Source: Gnetum montanum (Eukaryota > Streptophyta > Gnetopsida > Gnetales > Gnetaceae). From it: a DNA stretch of 64,000 nt. Of this stretch, positions 47,740-57,960 are shown in pieces. The first letter of the stretch is position 1; every line of letters begins with the position of its first letter. The notes under the pieces are model-generated. The model was not told the DNA's origin and ran no database searches. It saw only the letters and a list, made by a program, of their open reading frames with translations. A program made the translations under genes and the position numbers. The stretch is from positions 543,265-607,264 of the forward strand of contig MNCI01029388.1 of NCBI GenBank assembly GCA_015680685.1, given 5' to 3'.

Positions 47740-48055
47740 GGATATGTTGTAACCTAAAATAATTGAAATATCGGTGCACTCCAAGATATATAATCCACAT
47801 AGAAATTTGATAACTCAACATTGCCTAGCAAAATCAAACTTGTGACTTAGAGTTTCTAAATCAAGAGTCTTATCACTAGGTTAACACCTCATTGAAGTCA
47901 TCTAGTTTTGGATGTTATAACCCTAAAATAATTATAACATAGGTACACCCCAAGATATATAGTCTAATCATTACTTTATAACTTAGTATTGCCCACTAGA
48001 ATTAAACTTATGACTTAAAATCAAAAATCTTACCACTAGGCTAACACCTCATTGT
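47740..48055 (-). repeat. two SINE family Y copies
   Basis: Heads at 48055 (AGGTGTTAGCCTAGTGGTAA) and 47893 (AGGTGTTAACCTAGTGATAA), each with a B-box-like (A)AGTTT(A/G)ATT block. Tails read TATATCTTGGGGTGTACCTA and TATATCTTGGAGTGCACCGA, followed by AATTATTTTAGG. The two copies are adjacent and in the same direction. Confidence 0.7.
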
Positions 48056-48227
48056 TAGCCAACATGGTACTTAGATAAAACATGATGTTGTATTAATTAT
48101 GAGATTATCACAATCAACCTTTTTCAATTTTGTATCAACTTGAGGCATCATTGAAGGATTGATCAGTAGAATTAATTTTTCTAAAAGTATCATTCCCTTA
48201 TGTGGGATGCTCAATTTGTTAAATGTT

Positions 48228-49063
48228 TGATGAATCACATTTTTGCTCATGCTCCAATATCAGGTACTCAATGTCGAAACCTTAATATTGGGTATCTAAT
48301 GTTGAAGCCAAGATGTGATGTTGGATATCCAATATTGTGGGATACATTGGCCTATAAATATAGTGCTTGGACTCACAATTTCGATATAGTTTTTTAGTCA
48401 GAGTAGCAAAGCTCTTGTAATTTATTTTCTCTAGAGTTAAAATATTCTTTGAGTGCCTGTAGCAGGAGTTTGAGAATGTACAAATCTCTGTTCGAGAACT
48501 GATGTACCTAAGCATAGCAATGTGACAGGAATAAAAATGAACCCCTTTTGATAATCCTTGTAGCATTGAGAATAGATTAATGTTTCCTTTAATGCACTTT
48601 ACTTTAATGCACTTGAATTAAGCAATTAATTTCTAGTTGTTAATGAACACAAGCACGACCACTTCAAGCATACATATAGTGCTTAGTAACCGATGAGTAC
48701 TTGTCGTTTGGTAGCCTAGTAGCACTATTTGTGTTCAGCATGTGTCCAAGAAAGTGGGATGAGTACTTGTGTTAGGCTAGCTAGGTAGTAAATGAATTAG
48801 ATCTTAAATTACTCTATCTTTCATTCTTGTTGTTGGCGATTAAACTTATAAAACAAAAAATGAAAAAAATCATTTACATTAATTACACTTAAACCATACC
48901 CTTGAGCTTCACAAGTGTAGTTGGGAAGACAATAAACATTCTCAATGCCCATTTCACTTCCTAGAGGAACTAGTGCACTGGAGAACTATAGGTCCATGGA
49001 ATTTGATCGGATTGTGCATAAACACCTTAGTGATTTGTATGGTTGGGAGTAGGGGTACCTTGC
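48228..49063 (+). repeat. LTR F
   Basis: Starts TGATGAATCACATT. Carries ATATCA/AATATTG words (48256-48340), then GCCTATAAATATAG (TATA, about 48350) and a body related to LTRs D and E. It ends ...GTAGGGGTACCTTGCT, a few bases short of the family end GGTACCTAGTCGCTCATCA, where it meets LTR C. No internal region is attached, so it is solo or truncated. Confidence 0.65.
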
Positions 49064-49946
49064 TAATGAGCGATGAGGTACCTCTATGCCCAACCATATG
49101 AATCACAAAGCATTCACGTGTGATCTAGTCAAATTCCATGGACTTTATCGTTTTCAGTGCAATAGTCCTTTAAGAGGTGAATCTAGCCCTAAGGTCAATC
49201 GTTGTCTTCCCAATTACACTTGTGATGTTCGTTGGTATGGTTAAGTGTAACTGAGGCGTCTAATTTTTATCATTTTATATTTTATAGTTTAGTGCTCAAA
49301 ATGTAGATTAAAAGGAATTTGATTAATTAATCTAAATTAACTAATTAACTAGAATTTAACTAATCCTAACATAAGTGTTTGGTTTGACTTTTTGTACACG
49401 TCCTAAACCCACATATCCACTGCTAGGTGACTAAGTGCTACGCTACTAGGTGTACCAAGTAATAACACTCCTAGGATTACCAAGCAAATACGTGTTACGC
49501 TCGAAGCAACCGTACTGATGTTTGTAATCTATTTGGCTTAATTGCTTCATTAATGTAATCACTAGAAAGTATTTAATAACTAACAAAAAACATTTAATAA
49601 ATAATTAAAAACATTGAATGCATAATTAAAATAGCTAATCTATCCAAAGTGCTACAAGGTTTATTAGAAAGCTCATCTTTATTGTCACACACATTATCAT
49701 GCTCTGGTACAACAATGCTCGAATAAAGATCCGTACACTCAATGACTCTTCCTGAGGGCACTCAGGAAAAATCCTAACTTTCAAATGGAAAAGCTACAAG
49801 AGCTTCACTTCAACTACAGTCTCTACTTGCCATAAATGCAGTTGCAAGCGTGTATTATAGCCAACTAGGCCTCATCGACGAGGCCTAGATGACGAGGCTA
49901 CATTGACGAGGTCTTGTTGATGTAGCCAACAGAACATGACTCATCA
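49064..49946 (-). repeat. 3' LTR of element C
   Basis: Ends TAATGAG at 49064 and CTCATCA at 49946. Next to it, 49947-49955 reads GTGGGGGTA on the minus strand, a polypurine tract, so the internal region lies to the right. Minus-strand U3 words are (GACGAGGC)-like, at about 49868-49925. Confidence 0.8.
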
Positions 49947-50268
49947 TACCCCCACAACTGAATGAAAACTCATCCTCAAGCTCTTTTACAAAATTGGAAA
50001 GGTATGGGATTATTGATTGACTTTTCTCTCAAATAAAACAAACTGACTGACTTGATAAAAAATGGAGTGCTTGGGTGTACGAATCAACACATTACAAAAA
50101 ATGGTGGTGTTCAGCACACAAAATTGAATACCATAACTGAATGTTTTGTTAAAAAAATTGAACAACATGTCCTTGATGTTGTGAAGTTGTTGGAGAAGAT
50201 CAAATGATCCTAGGTGGTGGTGGTTTCTGAGGCTCTGAGGAACCTTCATTGGCTTCATGCACAGGTAG

Positions 50269-50529
50269 CTATTGAGGTGGTTGCAGTTGTCTTGCTATTG
50301 CTACAACTTCAGGTGGGAGGTAGAAAACATCCAGCAGTGCTTTCATTTTCTCCTCCTTACTCTTGGGATCATGCACCATCCACATAGCTTCCCTAATGTA
50401 GCAACCAAAAATGTCAAAGGCTAGAACAAGACACCAAGAGGTCCATGGTTGCATAGTCTTGACCCCACTCTGGAGTGAGGCCCTACTGGAAAATGGAAGT
50501 GGGGTGCCTAGTATGGTCTTGTTAATCAA
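50269..50529 (-). pseudogene. env-position ORF C-terminal remnant in element C
   Basis: The segment MVHDPKSKEEKMKALLDVFY followed by LPPEVVAIARQLQPPQ aligns with VNDARSKEEKMRALLEAFRL and PSEVVATVGQPSSTPPP in element B (35719-35946). It lies at the same distance from the PPT as in B. The rest of the ORF is not found upstream (to the right), where unrelated repeat-rich sequence begins near 50560. This is a truncated remnant, possibly cut by a later insertion. Confidence 0.7.
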
Positions 50530-51139
50530 ACTAGGACTTATGGGTGTTACAACAAAATGTGTTTTAAGGTGATTATGTGGTGTTCACGGTGCTCACAGAG
50601 GTGAGCGTAGTCAAAGTTTTAAGTGCGAAAATGGAGGTATAAATGTACAAATAGATGCATGAATAGTGAATAATGCAAGTAAAATGCTGAAAATGTACAA
50701 AAAATGTGAAACATGTACAAAATGCGAGTTAAAGGGAAGATGACATTGTCCAAAATGAGGGAACATAGTCAACCATAAAGAAAAGGTAAGGAGGTACGTG
50801 GTGTACAAATAGGTGTAATAGGCAGCATAGTCATAATCTCAAGGTATCTAGCTGTGAAGATTGACATTCGTCATGAAGTCTGAGCCTGCCGGGTTGGCTA
50901 CCATGGTGTTCTTTGGGCTTTAGTTATGTGTGATGTGTTGGGTGGTGTTCAATGGTATCCACTGGGGTCTTGAAGTTTGCCAAGGTGCTAAGTGTGCTTG
51001 GGTGTAAGGGTGCTTGGGAAGCAAATTTACTAGTCAAATGTTTGAAAATGCTAACCAGAATGCCAAAATGCCAACCTTGCTTTTTGATTTTCCAACCACT
51101 AGAACATGAAACATTAGGGTTAGCATGAGTTGTGAATTG

Positions 51140-51990
51140 GGTGCGATGTGGTAGAGGGGTAGTTGGAACTACGCTGACCCCACCTACGCTCCCCCTGAAG
51201 CAAATGGTGTTCTACTAGTGTGCTTCAATGGACCTTGTGAGACTGCTAGACCATGACTACACTACCAAGAATACATGTGAGAGTGTCAAACAAATAGTAA
51301 GGTACTTGCAAACAATGCAAAATAGTATAGTTTGGGGACTATGCTTCGGAACTACGCTACCACTTTTCAGAGTGGTGTTGAGCATAGGTACAATTCAAGG
51401 GCAAATGGGGGATGTAAATGAGACAAAACTTGCTAATCTTGCTTACCAAAGGAATATTGGAGTTGAGATGCAATTTGGTGTTGAGTTCTTAAGGCTTTTG
51501 AAGGTAATTCTTCATGGCTACGCTAGCTATGCTCTAGAGCATAGCCCAAGGGGTTAGCTAAATCTTGCAAAAAAAGTGAAGTTTAGTGCTAGCTAGGTTG
51601 ACTATGCTTTGGAGCATAGTCTAGGTAGGGAGAGTGTAGCCCAAACACAGAAAAATTTTGCAAAATTATTGCTTGCATGCAGACTATGCTAGCTATGCTC
51701 TAGAGCATATTAGGGAGCATAGCACTAGAGGTTAGAAAATTTGCCAAACTATTTCATCCATCCCATACATGCTCAGTAGCCTCCAGCCTAACACTTAGAA
51801 AAATTTGCAAAATTAGTTGTTCCAAGGCTGACTATGTTAGATACACTCTAGAGGGTAGCACAAAGGGAAGAGTGTAGTCAAGACACTTACAGCTGTTGTT
51901 GACACTTACAAAATTTTGCAAATTTGGACTGTTAGTGCCAACTATGCTGACTACGCTTTGAAGCATGGTCCTAGCAGTGGGAGCGTAGTC
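51140..51990. repeat. field of degenerate hairpin repeats
   Basis: Perfect palindromes GCTATGCTCTAGAGCATAGC (51526-51545) and TATGCTCTAGAGCATA (51694-51709), near-perfect GACTATGCT...AGCATAGTC (51600-51621), and GACTACGCT...GAGCGTAGTC at about 51944-51985. Units are spaced about 75-200 bases apart with shared CAAAATT linkers. Single arms (CTACGCTCCC, AACTACGCT) occur at about 51170-51360. Related units are at 58097-58265 and 59273-59287. Confidence 0.7.
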
Positions 51991-53652
51991 TCAACATTTA
52001 GAGGAAATTTGCCAAGTTTTGCCACTTAGCCAAATTTTTAGTTGAGACATAGGAGCTCCAAATTTGGTGGTGTTTCATTAACCCCTCTTTGTTGACGTCT
52101 GGAGGAGTGGCCTGAGAGATGTCAAGAAAGAATGCAAAACACCGCAGTAAACCTAGCACCAACATCGCTCATCAGTGCCCACTCGGATGTTGCTTTGCCA
52201 TGCTTAAGAGTGCTAAGGGTAATGGTATGTTTGAGGTAAAGGATGATAGGGGGCATGTTAAGGAGATGGACTAAGGGATAACAAGGGAGTGAAATGCAAA
52301 CTATGTATACGGCTGCAAGGTGTGACACTAGGATGGCCTGTTGCCAAATGATGATCCCTTGTTGAAGTGCTTGTGAGGGAGTCAGCGCCAATGGTGCCAA
52401 GATGGCTTACCCCTGAAGTTGAACCTCTTGTCGGAGTGCTTATGAGAAGGTCAACGTAATTCCAGGGTTGGACTGGTTGCAAAATTGCAGCTTTGCTAAT
52501 TTTTACTTGGGGACACATTTCACCCTATCTCTTTGCTCTTTTTTTTTTCTTACATTTGAACTATGATGTGAACTTACTTTGGGCTTTGCTCATTATGAAA
52601 TGCTAGCTACGAAATGCTTTCCATCAAGTGGGCTGCGTGCCACCTAATGGGTTTTGCTTTGAGGCAACTGTGTCGTGTCTGTAGGACAAGTGTTTCCTCC
52701 TTAGGACAAGTTGCGTTACATCTGCTTGAGGCTTTGACTAGCCCATGGAAACTTCCCATAGGACAAGTTGCATTATGTTGGCCATGGGTTCTATTGTTGA
52801 TAGAGAGAAGGTGCCATGTGCATCAGAAGGATTTGTAGGCTCAATGATGCAAGGGGAAGGCTAGGGAATGCATGGTAAAGGGAGTAAGTGTAAGTAGGCT
52901 AAAGTGGGAAAAGTAGGGATGTGCAGTCTTAAGCTGTTCAACTAGCCTGACCATGCACATAGAGCAATGTGGTGACTTGCCATTGCGATGAGATGCAACT
53001 TTGCACAGCCACCTTCGAGGCTTCTTCCTACAAACACAAGATAGAGAAAATAAGAAAACAACCATATAATATGAGATGAGAGCAGACTGCTGGTTGCGAG
53101 GATGCTGCAAGTGCCACGAGTGCTAGACCAATTGCAAGAGCTTACAGTGCCAATGTAGGAAAACTAGTGTAGGTGTTGGAGTAGGAAGGCTGCAAAAGCT
53201 CTAGCAGCCACACTGGAAGCGAGCACCCTAAGGAGGCCAACAAAGTGAGCAAGGGCAATGGTGATGTAGGTGCTTGAGACTCCACACCAAGGATAGGAGC
53301 TTGAAAATCCAACAAAATGGTAGAGAGCTAGGATGCTGAACACGCTTCCAAACCTGGGAAAATGGTGAGGGTTGCAAAATGGTAGCAAAATGGCTGGGCC
53401 ATAGTACTACTGGTACTCTAGTGAGTGGTGCTAACGGTGAGAGCTCAAAGTAATAATGAAATACCCAAGGTCGATAATGCTATCAGCGTGGCCTAGGGAT
53501 GGTACTACTGGTGATGGTGGTAGGAGCTCTGGAAGGTTAGCAACATGCCCAAGGGAATCTTTGGAAGATCAGTAAAATGCCAAGGGTGGTAATTCTGCAA
53601 ATGTTTCAGAGGCCTCTCTTGATGATGTGAACTTCATTCTGAAATTGCAATG
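51991..53652. other. no gene recognised; possible long LTR
   Basis: Contains low-order repetition such as TTGTTGAAGTGCTTGTGAGGG and TTGTCGGAGTGCTTATGAGAA (52350-52450) and (A/T)GGACAAGT(T/G)GC (52683-52772). It ends at a purine tract that could be the PPT of the Tat-type element, so 50560-53652 may be that element's 3' LTR. I could not find the partner LTR. Confidence 0.3.
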
Positions 53653-53670
53653 CCTCACCCCTCCCCACCC
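53653..53670 (-). other. candidate polypurine tract of the Tat-type element
   Basis: Minus strand GGGTGGGGAGGGGTGAGG, all purine apart from two T, downstream of integrase. Placement at an LTR edge is inference. Confidence 0.4.
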
Positions 53671-53739
53671 ACAAGGTGTGGGTAGATGACAAAGGATTAG
53701 AAGTATTCGCACTCGCTTGTTCACAGGGCTGTGCATGTT

Positions 53740-54190
53740 GAGCTATGCATGCTAAACTGCAAACCCAGTTTAAGATCTTGGTAGATCACATGCTATGCTA
53801 GTTTAGGATCCTAGTAGACCATGAACCCATTTTAAGGTCCTGATAGACCATGATGTGCTAATTTATAGTCCTAGTAGATTGTTGTGTGCTAGTTTAATGT
53901 TGTAGCAGATGCTGGATGTTGTGCCAGTTTAACATCATGATGCAAAGACAATTTATGCCAGTTTATAGTCATAGCAGACTATGTTGAGGGTGCTAGTTTA
54001 GCGTCATGGCCCAAGGATGATTTGTGCCAATTTATAATCATAATGGGCTATGCTGTGGGTGTCAGTTTAGCATCATGGCCTAAGGATGATTTGTGCTAGT
54101 TTATAGTCATAGTAGACTATGCTATGGGTGCTAGTTTAGCGTCATGGCCCAAGGACGATCTATGCTAGCTTATAGTCATAACTTACTCTT
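53740..54190. repeat. tandem repeat array 3' of Tat-type pol
   Basis: Alternating units built on GTGCTAGTTTAGCGTCATGG and GTGCCAGTTTATAGTCATAG, each about 35 bases, making a higher unit near 70 bases. At least ten half-units. Divergence rises toward the left. Similar units occur at 57830-57960. Tandem arrays between pol and LTR are known for Tat/Ogre elements. Confidence 0.8.
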
Positions 54191-54439
54191 GCTTACTTTG
54201 CTTTATCATTGATCGAGCGTTGCATGCTAGGCATAGTATGGATTTAGGTACAAGTGGTTTACTAGATTGGCAAATTCGTGGCCATCATGATCAGCAAGCT
54301 TGAATGCTCCATTGCCATATGCCTAGATGACTAAGAAAGGCCCTTCCTAGTTGGTTGAGAATTTGTTCATGGATTCATGAACGACTTTGAGAACTAGGTC
54401 CCCCTCCTTGATCTGGCATTAGTGCTGATTGTGACGGTG

Positions 54440-55290
54440 CTTCTGTTGTTGCATTTACTGGTACCACTTGATTTGACCAGGTATTTGCATGCGCTCCTCC
54501 TCTATTAAGTCGAGGTCTATGGTTCTCAACTCATTATTTTGAGCCTTGTTGATGAAGCTTGAGAGGATTACATGAAGTGATGGGACCTGCAATCCAATAG
54601 GCAAGATGGATTCAAACCCATAAACTACAATGTATGGCATCTTACTTGTTGCAGTTTATCATGTCGTGCGGTAGGCCTAGAGTGTGTAGATCAGCTACTC
54701 ATGCCATCATCATTTATTACTATGAGGCATCTTCTTTAGAAGATTGATGATAACTTTGTTTGTGGCCTTCACTTGGCCATTTTTCTATAGGTAGTAGGGC
54801 AAAAAAAAGGAATGTTTAATTTAAAAGTGTTTGCAAAAGGCTTTAGTGTTAGCATTGCTAAACTGTGGCCCATTGTCTATGACTATGGTCATGGGTAGAC
54901 CAAAACAGGACACTATGTTATTGAGGATGAATTTGCAAACCTACTGTGATGTTGTCCTCCTAAGGGGAATGGCTTCAACCCAATTCATAAAATACTCAAT
55001 GGTGATTATGATAAAACTATGCCCCACGAAGGATGTAGGTGTTATTGATCCTATGATGTCCAACCCCCAACGTTGGAATGGCCACGTGATCTGCGTTGTA
55101 TGTAGCTCAGTAGGTGGCACGTGCATGAGGTTACCATGTTGTTGACATGTATCGCATGTCTTGACCTTGGAAACACAATCATGCTTCATGTAAGGCCAAT
55201 AATAGCCTAAGCGTCTAATTTTTGCCGTCATTACCCGGGGTGCTATGTGACCTCTATAGAGTCCCTCATGGACTTGATCCATGATCATTT
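54440..55290 (-). pseudogene. integrase of the Tat-type element
   Basis: The zinc-binding H-H-C-C region reads HEGLYRGHIAP...CVSKVKTCDTCQQHG. The core begins WPFQRWGLDIIGSI with the first catalytic aspartate, then FMNWVEAIPLR. The C-terminal part 54640-54455 reads YIVVYGFESILPIGLQVPSL, where family members have P-x-x-L-V-Y-G-x-E-A-V-L-P. Stops and losses between the core and C-terminus make it inactive. Confidence 0.8.
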
Positions 55291-55549
55291 ACACTTTGCT
55301 ATCACCAACGCATGTCAATAATATGCCATCATAGGATCGTCGACACAATGTGTTGTCACCTATAATGATGTACTTTTGTGATTGGTTCCACACTACATCC
55401 TTTTAGGCAATGGTTAAATGCTATGGAGGTTTACCTTGTAGAAGGTATGAGTTAATGTCGTTGTACCACTCTACTGCATCGGTTGTATTTACTGTGGCTA
55501 TGGATGCAATGTTGGTTGTTTGCATGCAATTTTAGGTGCAATGCGTGAA

Positions 55550-56060
55550 ACATTTCAGGTGCAATGCTTAAGGCTAACATAGCTAATGCATCGGCAATGG
55601 AGTTTTCATTGCGGGGGATATGCTAGACATTGGTAGTTGCAAACTACTCGAGAAGGTGCTTTGCCAAGTCATAATAAGGCTTCAAGTATTAGGCTTTACA
55701 AGCATAAACCTCTATAACTTGGTTGACAACTAGTTGAGAATCACTTTGGATCGCTAGGTTTTATATTCTTAGGTCACAAGTTGCTAAGATGCCTTGGAGG
55801 AGACCTTCGTACTCTGCCACGTTGTTAGTACATGGAAATGTAAAATGATACATGAAGGATCAGATCTCCCTGAAGGGAAACATGATTATGACAGTGGCAC
55901 TACCCTCTTGTGAGGTTGAAGCACCATTGAAGTGTAGAAGTGCCTTGAAGTTGTTAGGCACTTGTTTTATGCTAGTGACATGCTCATTTGGAAATTTTGG
56001 ATCTATCGTTGCTTGGTCATTAATTGGAGAAGCCATGAGCTGTGCAACTATTGCTTAACC
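55550..56060 (-). pseudogene. second RNase H (Tat-type) remnant
   Basis: Minus-strand pieces CTNNVAEYEGLLQGILAT and QSDSQLVVNQV are the T-N-N-x-A-E-Y and S-D-S-x-L-V blocks of RNase HI. HIPRNENSIADALAMLA matches the closing H-x-P-R-x-x-N-x-x-A-D-A-L-A block. Stops interrupt it at several points. This domain separates Tat elements from other gypsy lineages. Confidence 0.75.
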
Positions 56061-56159
56061 TTTTGTTGATGCTTGTGCAATGTAATGTAGATTAAACTTC
56101 ACAGTTATTGCTCTTCAACGTGCAATATGACTACTCTCATAAATGTTCACTGTAATGGC

Positions 56160-56423
56160 TCAGAGTACATTGCTCTTGCAAATGATGTTTACTTGATTGT
56201 AGAAAAGATAATGCCTCCACTTCTTAAGTGTGAAGACTAAGGCAAGAAAAGTCTTTTTCACATCATTGTATTTTGCTTCATAGGCCACTAACACATGGCT
56301 TAGGTAGTACACGAGGACCTGTATACCAACATCCTGCTTTTGGAAAAGTAGAGAAGTGATGGACACGTCTGAGGTAGTAAGGTAGATGTAGAATGATTTA
56401 TCTTCTTGTGGAGGGTAGACCAT
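56160..56423 (-). pseudogene. RT-connected RNase H of the Tat-type element
   Basis: The open minus frame reads FYIYLTTSDVSITSLLFQ, then VLVYYLSHVLVAYEAKYNDV, then ALVFTLKKWRHYL, the typical Y-L-S/A...P-V-Y-Y-x-S-x-x-L...A-E-x-x-Y...E-K-x-x-L-A-L-V-x-x-x-x-K-L-R-H-Y-F run. The usual alanine/glutamate positions have changed (YLTTSD, VAYEAKY). Part of a decayed pol. Confidence 0.75.
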
Positions 56424-56819
56424 TGGAAGTTGAGCTAGCTCCTATTTCAGGTTGTTGAATGCCTCTTGGCATTGAGCTGTCCACTCAAAGTGGATCCCCT
56501 TTTTGAGGAAATGTTGCATTAGCTACAGCTTGTCAACCATATGTGCGATAAACCATCATATGAATTGCAATCTGCCTTGTAACCCTCATAGCTCCTTAAG
56601 GTTAGTTGGTGGTGCTAAGTTGATAATGGCCTTAACCTTATCAAGGTCTACGCGTATGCCTGCTTTCGATACTATGAAACCTAGCATGCTACCTGTCTTG
56701 ATGACGAAGACACATTTCTTAGGATTTAGCCTAAGTTCATGCTTTAGGCAGCATTTGAGCATGAGGTAGAGTCATCTGCATGACTATGTGATGCCTTGGA
56801 TTTAATTGCTATATCATCA

Positions 56820-57390
56820 TTGGAATCAATGAGCAGACCTAACAGGTAATCACTAAAGATGTACATCATGGCTCGCTGGTAAGTTGCTCTTGCATTGTTG
56901 AGTCCGAAGGGCATCATGGTGTAACAAAAGGTACCCTAAGGGGTCATGAAGGTAGCATTGAGCTAGTGCTCTGGGTTGATCTGAATCTAGTTGTACCCTA
57001 AGAACCCATCCATAAAGGACAACAAAGCATGACTAGCCGTAGTATTGACCAATTGATCAATACTAGGCAACGGGAAGTTGTCTTTAATGGTTGTCTTCTT
57101 AAGGTCCCAGAAGTCTATGCTAATGCATATACTTCTATTTTTCTTAGGGACAACAATGATGTTGGAGACCCAATCTGCATAGTAAATGGCTCAGATGAAA
57201 TTAGCTTTGTAGAACTTGATGATTTCATTGTAGAATGCCAACGCCACCTCAGGCCTAATCTTATAGGCTTTTTGTTTAATTGGTTTCATGCTGGGATTGA
57301 GGATTATGTTATGCTGCACTATGCAAAGATCGAGGCCTTGCATGTCTTTGTAAGACCATGCAAATGCCTTGATGTTTTTGTTAAGCACTC
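56820..57390 (-). pseudogene. reverse transcriptase of the Tat-type element
   Basis: Starts FAWSYKDMQGLDLCIVQHNI, then KPIKQKAYKIRPEVAL. Later pieces are IDFWDLKKTTIKDNFPLPSI, HALLSFMDGFLGYN and MPFGLNNARATYQRAMMYIF. Where the catalytic Y-V-D-D should be, the sequence reads LIDSNDDI, so the active site is damaged. The F-A-W-S-Y-x-D-M-x-G-L-D signature is typical of Tat-type pol. Confidence 0.8.
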
Positions 57391-57460
57391 TTGTAATGTT
57401 TTGGGCATGTTAAGTCTCTAACAAAGAACTAAGTTTTAGTGTTCTCACCTCATCACTAGA

Positions 57461-57829
57461 TGTTGCTATAGGGACTTCAACAAGGGAATCCTTGATGACG
57501 TCACTCACCTCTAAATCTAGAACCCTAACTAGATGGTCTAGCCAATCTAGTGGTGCCTCTACAAATGTTATATATTCATCGTAGGCTACGGGCTCAAGGT
57601 CTAGGCACTATAGATCGATACATCGCATAAGATCATCATGTGGCCTAGTGAGGACTAGTGGCAAATGGAGATGCTTGTACATAGTCATGTTGTGAATCCT
57701 GCAAAAACAACCAAAAAAATGTCAAGCCACACCTATCTTAATGAGAGCAATATGCACAATTAAAAGAAAATAATGTGATAAAGTTTTGCCTAAGTGTGCA
57801 AACGTGGTTTTGAATGCAAGGGATGTGTG
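57461..57829. other. no gene recognised, 5' of Tat-type RT
   Basis: Protease or linker would be expected here on the minus strand. I saw no D-[ST]-G context. Confidence 0.4.
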
Positions 57830-57960
57830 GGCTAGTTTTGGACCTTGGTAGGCCATGGGGTTGCTAGTTTAAGGTCTTAGTAGATCATGAAATGCTAGTT
57901 TAACATTGTAGCAAACGGTTATGTGCCAATTTAACATCATAGTGGACAATTATGCACACT
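57830..57960. repeat. tandem repeats related to 53740-54190
   Basis: Units such as TTGCTAGTTTAAGGTCTTAG, ATGCTAGTTTAACATTGTAG and GTGCCAATTTAACATCATAG, the same words as the array on the other side of pol. Confidence 0.75.

Larger units (their letters stand above)
54440..57460 (-). mobile_element. Tat-type gypsy pol, degenerate
   Basis: Minus-strand order: RT (57390-56820), RNase H (56423-56160), a second RNase H (56060-55550), integrase (55290-54440). A second, archaeal-type RNase H before integrase is the hallmark of the plant Tat lineage. All domains carry stops. No gag or protease was recognised to the right. It may be nested in element C, whose sequence stops near 50560. Confidence 0.8.

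Noticed and set aside
46375-48055. True tRNA genes
   Set aside because: A and B boxes are present but the sequences do not fold into a full cloverleaf with acceptor stem, and a SINE body follows.
54831-55145. 104-codon plus frame
   Set aside because: Antisense of integrase.
57029-57421. 130-codon plus frame
   Set aside because: Antisense of the Tat-type RT.
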